A stretch of DNA of 18,941 nucleotides. Source: Lachnoclostridium sp. UBA903 (GTDB lineage Bacteria; Bacillota; Clostridia; Lachnospirales; Lachnospiraceae). Both the position numbers and the translations under genes were made by a program. The notes beneath the pieces are model-generated. The model saw only the letters and a program-made list of their open reading frames with translations. It had not been told where the DNA came from and did no database searches. This document shows, in pieces, positions 13,707-18,941 of this stretch; positions within the stretch are counted from its first letter, which is position 1; every line of letters begins with the position of its first letter. Location of the stretch: positions 105,687-124,627 of the forward strand of contig DBEP01000114.1 in the NCBI GenBank assembly GCA_002294045.1, in the 5' to 3' direction.

Positions 13707-13793
13707 AACGAAACCAGACGCTCCAGAGTTAATTAAATTAATTTGTGTTGCTGTTTTTGCGAATGAAAGCAGGAAAACATGAGGTAGCACATT

Positions 13794-14660
13794 ATGATAT
13801 TGAACAGAATATCGAAAATGGATATTGAATTCACGGAACTGGAAAAACAGCTTGCGGAGTTTGTACTGGCACATGCGGAAGAAATTGTTTATATGACGGT
13901 GAAAGAGCTGGCTGAGAGGGTATATGTTTCACAAGCTACCGTAAGCCGCTTCTGCCGGAAACTTGATTTTGATAGTTTTTCTGATTTTAAGATTACCTTA
14001 GCAGCGGAACTGAATGAAGAATATATTAAAAATCAGAGGGTTGATGTAAACCGGCCCTTTAAAAAAGGAGATTCCAGTAAAACAATAGCGGAGAATATTG
14101 CAAAAGTATGTACCCAATCCATTTTAAATATGAAAGATAAAATTGATTATGGAGTAATGGATAAAATAGTGAAAATATTTATTAAGCGAAAAAATATTAT
14201 CGTTTATGGAATAGGTTCCTCTTTAACCATTGCCGGTGATTTCTGCGATAAAATGGCACGGATAGGGTATAATGCGGTTATGTGCCGTGATTATTCCACC
14301 CAGTTTTATAAGATGTATTCCGTACCGGAATCTTGTTGTTTACTGGTTATATCATATTCCGGGGAGACTCCTGAAATAAAACTTGGTGTTAAGACGGCAA
14401 AAGCGGTAAAACTGCCCGTCATTGCAATAACTGCCAATCGCAGCAGTTGGCTGGGGAAGACGGCCGATTATATAATTTCCATAATTGAGGATGAAGAAAA
14501 ATATATTTTCAATAAAATAGATTTATTCAGCTCACAAATGGCAGTTCATTATATACTTGACTGCCTGTATTCGTTTATTTATGTCTGCGATTATGATGAA
14601 CATGTGCGTTTCTCTAAAAGAAGCGAAGAGATTTTAAACTATTTAAGGAATCTAAAATAA
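13794..14660 (+). CDS. RpiR-family transcriptional regulator (HTH plus SIS)
   Basis: This 288-residue regulator has an N-terminal HTH_6 domain at about 1-77, with recognition helix region ELAERVYVSQATVSRFCRKL (38-57). A SIS phosphosugar-binding domain covers about 125-262, with VYGIGSS (137-143), VISYSGETPE (185-194) and ITANRSS (212-218). RpiR proteins sense sugar phosphates, often the products of PTS import. It follows the MCP gene by 87 bases with no terminator between, and a strong terminator stands after it, so it is probably the last gene of the ptsH unit. GAGG lies 9 bases before the ATG, and an ATG eight codons later is a possible alternative. Ligand and targets are unknown; the downstream permease is one candidate. 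Confidence 0.9.
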   Translation: MILNRISKMDIEFTELEKQLAEFVLAHAEEIVYMTVKELAERVYVSQATVSRFCRKLDFDSFSDFKITLAAELNEEYIKNQRVDVNRPFKKGDSSKTIAENIAKVCTQSILNMKDKIDYGVMDKIVKIFIKRKNIIVYGIGSSLTIAGDFCDKMARIGYNAVMCRDYSTQFYKMYSVPESCCLLVISYSGETPEIKLGVKTAKAVKLPVIAITANRSSWLGKTADYIISIIEDEEKYIFNKIDLFSSQMAVHYILDCLYSFIYVCDYDEHVRFSKRSEEILNYLRNLK

Positions 14661-14683
14661 ATATTTAATAAAATTATTTTTTA

Positions 14684-14751
14684 AGGGACTATGCAAATAG
14701 CTTTAATCCTTGCGTCAGAAGGATTAAAGCTATTTTGCAGCAGTCCTTTTT
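14684..14751 (+). terminator. Long intrinsic terminator after rpiR
   Basis: TGCAAATAGCTTTAATCCTT (14692-14711) pairs with 14719-14739 over 20 bp with one bulged T. An outer GGACT/AGTCC pair adds to the stem, and T5 follows at 14747-14751. It closes the ptsH-to-rpiR transcription unit. Confidence 0.85.
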
Positions 14752-15051
14752 GTTATAGGTAAATTCAAATCGGGAACTGCCGTAAAATTTAAACGTCATA
14801 TTGATACATTTATCCTATATGGTACCCCGTCCGGCATAAATCTGTGCAGCCGAAACTCATTTATGATACAAAAATTCATTAAAATGGGAATTAAAAGTAA
14901 AAATATATGCGGAAATATGTAAGAGTCATTCATTTGCTTATAAAATAATGTACCAGTTTAAAAAAAATGTTAGAATAAACGTGCTTAAATATTATATAAT
15001 CAGCCTCGGCATACGGCTTGTTTAAGGATATATAAAATAAGGAGGATGGAT
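14752..15051. other. Gene-free leader region before the LicR-type regulator
   Basis: No gene is visible in this A+T-rich stretch. CATAAAT (14835-14841) and ATTTATG (14859-14865) form a 7-bp inverted repeat 17 bases apart, a possible operator. A perfect -10 TATAAT stands at 14995-15000 without a convincing -35, which would fit an activated promoter. A small AGCC/GGCT hairpin (15002-15018) falls just after the predicted transcription start. Confidence 0.4.
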
Positions 15052-16959
15052 ATGGAACTTAAATTGGAGGAATTGTTTGACCTGATATCTTTAGACGAAT
15101 ATATCTCTTCGAAGGCCATAGCAGAGAAAATGTTTCTAAGTGAAAAAACGGTGCGGCAATATATTAAAAATTTGAATGATTATCTTAACCGGCATGGAGC
15201 AAGGATTGAATCCAAGCATGGGTTTGGGTACCGGCTGACTGTATTTGATGAAGAAAATTTTCGTAAATATTATAAGGACGGTAAGCTGATAGAGGAAGAG
15301 AGGATACCGGTCAGAGCAGAGGAAAGAATTGATTTTATTCTGGCTTATCTGCTGTGCCATAAGGAATATATTAAATTGGAAGATTTGTGCAGCCTTTTAT
15401 ATATCAGTGATTCCACACTGGCAACGGATATGAAACATGTAAGAGAAAGACTGGCTAATTATGATGTGAAAATAGTCAGTAAAAATAAGAGGGGAATTAA
15501 AATTGAAGGAACGGAATTCAATTTAAGGCTTTGCATCGCCAATTATGTTTTAAAACGTGGTGTAATAGCGCGAAGTGATTTTGCCGTTGCAGAACAGGAA
15601 AAATATAAGATTTCGGAGGTGGTTGTTGACACCCTTTCCGAATTGGATATATCCATGCCTGAATTGTCCATACAAAATCTGATTCTTCATCTTTATACAA
15701 CGGTAAAGCGGATTAAGAACGGATATTTTATTACATTTCCGGAGGATATACATGAGGAGATTCAGAACAGCAATTCTGTCGGGTTAAATGCAGCAAAAGG
15801 GATATGTGAAAGGATAGGACCGCTTTTTCAGATTGAATTTTCGGATTATGATATTGATTTTATTACAATCCATATGTTTGGAAAACGGGTAACAGAGGTT
15901 TATAAAGGCGGTATTTCAAATCTGGTTATTTCTTCTGAAATATATGACTTAGTGGGAAAGATGCTAAATTTTATTTTTCTGACCTTTAAAATTGACCTGC
16001 GGGACAATTTTTCCATTAAAATGGCTCTTGCAAAACATATGGTTTCCCTTGATATCCGGCTGCGTTATAATATGAAACTGAAAAATCCGCTTTTAAAGGA
16101 TATTAAGAAAAACTATTCCCTTGGATATACCATAGCTGTACAGGCAGTCATACCCATTGAAGAGAAATATAACAAGAAATTAAACGAAGATGAAATCGGT
16201 TATTTTGCTCTTTTATTTGAACTATATATGAACGAGGATGGAAAGGAAAGACTGAAAAATATTCTTATTGTGTGTGCTACCGGAAAGACCAGTGCCGAGC
16301 TTATGGCTTACCAATACCGGAAAATTTTTGGTAAATATTTAAATAAAATAAGTGTATGCAATTCCAGTAATTTAAAGAATGAAAACCTGAATGATGTGGA
16401 TTATATTCTGACAACAACTCCCGTCAGTATACCGGTAACCGTGCCGATTCTGGAAATAAAAATATTCCTGGATGATTCTGAAATCACTCATCTGAAAAAG
16501 GCATTTCAGTCAGAAAATAAGAATATCCTCTTAAAGTATCTCAACCCGGGCTTATTCTTTACCGGAATCTCCTTTCAGAATAAGGAGCAGGTTATCCGTT
16601 ATATGTGTGAAAGAACCGGGCAGAATAAAAGTCTGCCGGAAGGGTTTTATGAAAGTGTTTTAAAACGGGAGGAACTTGGAGCTACGGATTTTGGAGAGAT
16701 GGTGGCTTTTCCTCATCCTTACGGACGGGTTACAAAGGAAAGCTTTGCCTGTGTCTGCATTTTATCCAAGCCTGTTTTCTGGTGTAATCAGGAAGTACAG
16801 ATGGTTATCATGATATCCATAGCAGAACGGGAGGACAGAGATTTGGAACCGTTTTACCGACAAATATCCGAATTTATCATGGATAAAAATAAGGTCAAAA
16901 GGTTGCTGAAAGATCAATCCTTTAGCATGTTTCTGTCATTAATGTCGCAGGAATTCTAG
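15052..16959 (+). CDS. LicR-type PRD transcriptional regulator with EIIB and EIIA domains
   Basis: This 635-residue regulator has the length and layout of LicR. HTH_11 is at about 18-45 (KAIAEKMFLSEKTVRQYIKN at 21-40) and a second HTH at about 108-135. PRD1 has H213 and H274. PRD2 has H329, but its second expected histidine is L388 in EIGYFALLFE. The EIIB domain has C408 in LIVCATGKTSAE and the EIIA domain has H555 in MVAFPHPYG. Such regulators activate a neighbouring PTS operon when its substrate is absent from the EII relay. The permease genes 17248 onwards are the obvious target. The ATG at 15052 is chosen because GGAGG lies 6 bases before it; the ATG at 15046 abuts GGAGG and is too close. 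A terminator follows. Confidence 0.9.
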   Translation: MELKLEELFDLISLDEYISSKAIAEKMFLSEKTVRQYIKNLNDYLNRHGARIESKHGFGYRLTVFDEENFRKYYKDGKLIEEERIPVRAEERIDFILAYLLCHKEYIKLEDLCSLLYISDSTLATDMKHVRERLANYDVKIVSKNKRGIKIEGTEFNLRLCIANYVLKRGVIARSDFAVAEQEKYKISEVVVDTLSELDISMPELSIQNLILHLYTTVKRIKNGYFITFPEDIHEEIQNSNSVGLNAAKGICERIGPLFQIEFSDYDIDFITIHMFGKRVTEVYKGGISNLVISSEIYDLVGKMLNFIFLTFKIDLRDNFSIKMALAKHMVSLDIRLRYNMKLKNPLLKDIKKNYSLGYTIAVQAVIPIEEKYNKKLNEDEIGYFALLFELYMNEDGKERLKNILIVCATGKTSAELMAYQYRKIFGKYLNKISVCNSSNLKNENLNDVDYILTTTPVSIPVTVPILEIKIFLDDSEITHLKKAFQSENKNILLKYLNPGLFFTGISFQNKEQVIRYMCERTGQNKSLPEGFYESVLKREELGATDFGEMVAFPHPYGRVTKESFACVCILSKPVFWCNQEVQMVIMISIAEREDRDLEPFYRQISEFIMDKNKVKRLLKDQSFSMFLSLMSQEF

Positions 16960-16995
16960 TGAAAGGAGCACTTAAATGACATCGCGTATGCGCCG

Positions 16996-17021
16996 GAGTC
17001 TGGCTTGCCAGACTCTTTTTT
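16996..17021 (+). terminator. Terminator after the LicR-type regulator
   Basis: GAGTCTGGC/GCCAGACTC form a 9-bp stem with a two-base TT loop (16996-17015), followed directly by T6 (17016-17021). It is the first hairpin of the palindrome cluster. Confidence 0.85.
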
Positions 17022-17141
17022 ATTCAATAGGAAATTGCGTCCTATTGAATAAAAACGCTCCGCTTTGGATCGCACTGCGGCGGATTGGAATTATGTTGCG
17101 ACGCAACCCGCCGCAGGCGGAGAATCCCGCAAGCGGGATTC
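16996..17141. repeat. Cluster of palindromic repeats
   Basis: Five hairpins stand in about 145 bases: the terminator at 16996-17015; a 12-bp stem TATTCAATAGGA/TCCTATTGAATA (17021-17051); GTTGCG-A-CGCAAC (17095-17107); CCGCC/GGCGG (17108-17120); and GAATCCCGC-AA-GCGGGATTC (17122-17141). CTCCGC near 17058 can also pair with GCGGAG at the end of the fourth. GC content is far above the flanks. This looks like an inserted repetitive extragenic element. Confidence 0.65.
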
Positions 17142-17185
17142 TTTCTTGTTAATTTTTACCGTAATAATAGCGGTAATTCTATAAA

Positions 17186-17214
17186 TTGCTTTTGTTTTAT
17201 ACGAAAAGTAAAAT
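17186..17214 (+). promoter_or_regulatory. Predicted promoter of the PTS permease operon
   Basis: TTGCTT (17186-17191) and TAAAAT (17209-17214) are 17 bases apart, about 33 bases before the EIIA start. A small TACCG/CGGTA dyad lies upstream at about 17157-17175. The LicR-type regulator next door is the likely controller. Confidence 0.5.
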
Positions 17215-17247
17215 TGAGTTAAATAGAAATACAGGGAGGTGAATGAA

Positions 17248-17571
17248 TTGTTAGACAGAGATTACGGGGTCGCGTTTCAACTGATTGCAGCAGCCGGCGA
17301 TTCAAAATCTGATTCCATGCATGCTATTCGGGCAGCCAGGGAAGGAAACTTTGAAAAAGCGGAACAATTTTTAAAAAGTGCGGATGAGAAAATGAATCAG
17401 GCCCATGAAATACAATTTGATATGATTCAACAGGAATCGTCCGGAAATTTGGTGGCAGTTAATATTATTCTTGTTCATGCTCAGGATCATTTAGCAATGG
17501 CTATGGTAGTAAAAGATATGGCAGAGGAGATAACTGAGCTGTATAAGAAATTTACGGAGCAGAAAGGATGA
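17248..17571 (+). CDS. PTS EIIA, lactose/cellobiose (Lac) family
   Basis: This 107-residue soluble EIIA of the lactose/cellobiose class carries phosphate from HPr to its EIIB. The phosphorylated histidine is H77 in LVHAQDHLAMAM, with D80 placed to bind the metal of the trimer. The all-helical sequence (IRAAREGNFEKAEQFLKSAD at 27-46) fits the three-helix-bundle fold, and length is normal. The start is TTG at 17248, because GGAGG (17235-17239) is 8 bases before it. An in-frame GTG at 17239 overlaps that site and is unlikely. EIIB follows after six bases. Confidence 0.92.
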   Translation: MLDRDYGVAFQLIAAAGDSKSDSMHAIRAAREGNFEKAEQFLKSADEKMNQAHEIQFDMIQQESSGNLVAVNIILVHAQDHLAMAMVVKDMAEEITELYKKFTEQKG

Positions 17572-17577
17572 TTCAAA

Positions 17578-17877
17578 GTGAAAGTTTTATTAGTATGTGC
17601 TGCCGGAATGTCTACCAATCTTCTTGTGTCAAATATGAGAAAGTTTGCAGGAAAGGAGGATGTAATTGAAGCAAAACCAGCTTCCGAACTAGAGAAATAT
17701 GTGGGGAATTATGATGTGGTTTTAGTCGGACCGCAGATTCGACACGAGTTTGGTAAAATTAAAACCATATGCAAGGAATGGAATGTTATAGCAGAAATGA
17801 TTGACATGACTTCCTATGGAAAAATGGATGGCGGGGCAGCAATGGAACAGGCAAAAGAATTAATGAATCAGATATAA
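17578..17877 (+). CDS. PTS EIIB, lactose/cellobiose family (first of two)
   Basis: This 99-residue cytoplasmic EIIB takes phosphate from EIIA on C7 of the P-loop-like VCAAGMSTNLL and passes it to the sugar at EIIC. DVVLVGPQIRHEF (45-57) and the C-terminal helix are typical of the cellobiose class. It starts at GTG with AAAGGA about 9 bases upstream, six bases after the EIIA gene. It belongs to the EIIA-EIIB-EIIB-EIIC operon. It differs clearly from the next EIIB outside the active-site loop. Confidence 0.92.
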   Translation: MKVLLVCAAGMSTNLLVSNMRKFAGKEDVIEAKPASELEKYVGNYDVVLVGPQIRHEFGKIKTICKEWNVIAEMIDMTSYGKMDGGAAMEQAKELMNQI

Positions 17878-17893
17878 GAAAGGGAAAAGGTAT

Positions 17894-18205
17894 ATGAAAA
17901 AGCTTAAAATCACACTGGCTTGTGCCGGCGGGATGTCAACCAGCATGTTGTGCAAGAAAATTATCGCAGCATCAGAAAAGAAAGGCTATACGGGAACAGA
18001 GTGCAATGCTTATTCTGTCGCAGGCCTCAACTTAGCGGCTCCCGGCAGCGATGTAATTTTACTCGGACCCCAGGTAAGCTATCAGAAGGACACGGTAGTA
18101 AAGAATTACCCGGATATTCCGGTTGTGGTAATTGATATGAGAGATTATGGGATGATGAACGGCGAAAAGATATTTAATGATTTAGCTCAAAAATTTGGTT
18201 GGTAA
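17894..18205 (+). CDS. PTS EIIB, lactose/cellobiose family (second of two)
   Basis: This 103-residue EIIB has the phosphocysteine C10 in LACAGGMSTSMLCKK and SDVILLGPQVSYQKD at 52-66, as in CelA/LicB-type EIIBs. It retains everything needed for phosphotransfer. It starts 16 bases after the first EIIB, and EIIC follows 28 bases later. The two EIIBs share the CAxGMST loop and the ILLGPQ/VLVGPQ strand but differ elsewhere, so this is an old duplication or a recruited partner. AAAGG precedes the ATG. Confidence 0.92.
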   Translation: MKKLKITLACAGGMSTSMLCKKIIAASEKKGYTGTECNAYSVAGLNLAAPGSDVILLGPQVSYQKDTVVKNYPDIPVVVIDMRDYGMMNGEKIFNDLAQKFGW

Positions 18206-18233
18206 AATAAATGGAAAGTGGGGTTGAGCAATT

Positions 18234-18941
18234 ATGGCTGAAACAAAAAGAGAAAGTTTTTTACAGACAAAAATATTACCCGCGGCAAATGCAATGCAGA
18301 ATAATACGTATGTTAGTTCTATTACACAAGGAATGATGGGTACCATGCCGGTTTTAATGGGAGGAGCAATATTACAGTTAATTTATAGTGTTCCGATTAC
18401 GCCCTGGCAGAATTTATTAAAAAGTATAGGTTTATACGGATTGCTTTCCACAGTAGTAAATATATGCAATTTATTTGCTATTTACATGGTGTTTTCCATT
18501 GGGCGGATACTTGGTGAAAAGAAAAATGTGGACGGTTTCCAGGCCGGACTTATCAGTCTTTTATCCTTTATGATAGTTACGCCCTTTACTACGGATGATG
18601 CTGGAAGTACATTAATAAATACTTCATTTCTCGGAGCCCAGGGCGTTATTACGGCAATGATAATTGCTTTGATTGCACCAAGTATATTTGCCTTCGTGAT
18701 TAAAAAACATATTATGATTAGAATGCCGGAAGCCGTACCGGAATTTGTATCAAAAAATTTTGAAACCATACCGCCGGGCTTAATTACAATGATACCTTTC
18801 ATAGTTTTACGGGGTATTTTCGGAATGAACTCTTACGGAAGCTTTACCCAGTTTATCTATTCCATTATTCAGACTCCGTTAACCGGTGTCGGTAACAGTC
18901 TGGGAGGTCACCTGATACTTCTTGCGGCGGCAAGCCTGCTA
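18234..18941 (+). CDS. PTS EIIC, cellobiose/lichenan family (5' part, runs off window)
   Basis: At least 236 residues of a membrane-embedded sugar channel are present, with the end missing. The frame begins MAETKRESFLQTKILPAANA. Hydrophobic segments lie near 29-53, 64-92, 104-119, 131-156 and 184-198. GFQAGLISLLSFMIVTPF (101-118), FLGAQGVITAMIIALIAP (131-148) and MPEAVPEFVSKNFETIPPG (164-182) match the conserved pattern of CelB-type EIICs, the last being the region around the substrate-binding glutamate. Start is ATG at 18234, with a modest GGGGTTGAG site; an ATG at 18211 is out of frame. Together with EIIA and the two EIIBs it forms the permease, probably for a beta-glucoside disaccharide. 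The exact sugar is not certain. Confidence 0.92.
   Translation, partial: MAETKRESFLQTKILPAANAMQNNTYVSSITQGMMGTMPVLMGGAILQLIYSVPITPWQNLLKSIGLYGLLSTVVNICNLFAIYMVFSIGRILGEKKNVDGFQAGLISLLSFMIVTPFTTDDAGSTLINTSFLGAQGVITAMIIALIAPSIFAFVIKKHIMIRMPEAVPEFVSKNFETIPPGLITMIPFIVLRGIFGMNSYGSFTQFIYSIIQTPLTGVGNSLGGHLILLAAASLL

Larger units (their letters stand above)
16976..17152 (+). other. Repeat-derived 58-codon frame behind a good ribosome binding site
   Basis: AAAGGAG (16962-16968) sits 7 bases before an ATG that opens a 58-codon frame starting MTSRMRRSLACQTLFYS. From about its seventh codon the frame runs through the palindrome cluster at 16996-17141, so the amino acids simply read out hairpin arms. A terminator within its first 16 codons should stop most transcripts. 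The ribosome binding site and start may be the relic of a gene start displaced by the repeat. It is not called a functional protein. Confidence 0.3.

Noticed and set aside
14752..15051. Riboswitch before the LicR-type regulator
   Set aside because: No conserved riboswitch core was recognised, and only a short 4-bp hairpin lies after the predicted start of transcription.

Overview
The window looks like chromosomal DNA of a low-GC, Gram-positive anaerobe, most likely a Lachnospiraceae-type Clostridium. The basis is A+T-rich DNA, strong AGGAGG-type ribosome binding sites, PRD-type PTS regulators, a BlaI/M56 pair, an iron alcohol dehydrogenase behind a Rex-like operator, and a pectin-derived-oligosaccharide hydrolase. 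The taxonomic call is inference; no rRNA or marker gene is present.

Left part (1-8213). A minus-strand iron-dependent alcohol dehydrogenase has a near-perfect Rex operator between its -10 and -35 boxes. Next come a minus-strand AraC regulator and, divergent from it, a GH105 unsaturated rhamnogalacturonyl hydrolase. A secreted S8 (subtilisin-like) protease follows, with a long stem-loop just before its ribosome binding site. A 53-residue single-span membrane peptide may follow it. A BlaI-type repressor and a BlaR1-like M56 membrane metalloprotease form a translationally coupled minus-strand pair. The protease's outer domain is not a penicillin-binding domain, so the pair probably senses something other than a beta-lactam.

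Right part (8739-18941), all plus strand, is a sugar phosphotransferase (PTS) region. An MtlR-type PRD regulator comes first, with its own terminator. A new promoter then drives ptsH (HPr), ptsI (Enzyme I), a wholly cytoplasmic methyl-accepting chemotaxis (MCP) signalling protein and an RpiR/SIS regulator, ending at a long hairpin terminator. A LicR-type PRD regulator follows with its own terminator inside a cluster of palindromic repeats. The last unit is a cellobiose/lichenan-type PTS permease: one Lac-family EIIA, two tandem EIIBs, and the start of an EIIC that runs off the window.

The most unusual feature is the general PTS phosphorelay (HPr and Enzyme I) packed in one transcription unit with a soluble MCP signalling domain and an RpiR regulator. 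This suggests that PTS flux or PEP status is wired to the chemotaxis array. Other points of interest are the tandem EIIBs, a LicR-like regulator that lacks one PRD2 histidine, interspersed MITE-like repeats with ends resembling ATTTTTCAAACACACTCTA, and a palindrome cluster inserted just behind a good ribosome binding site.
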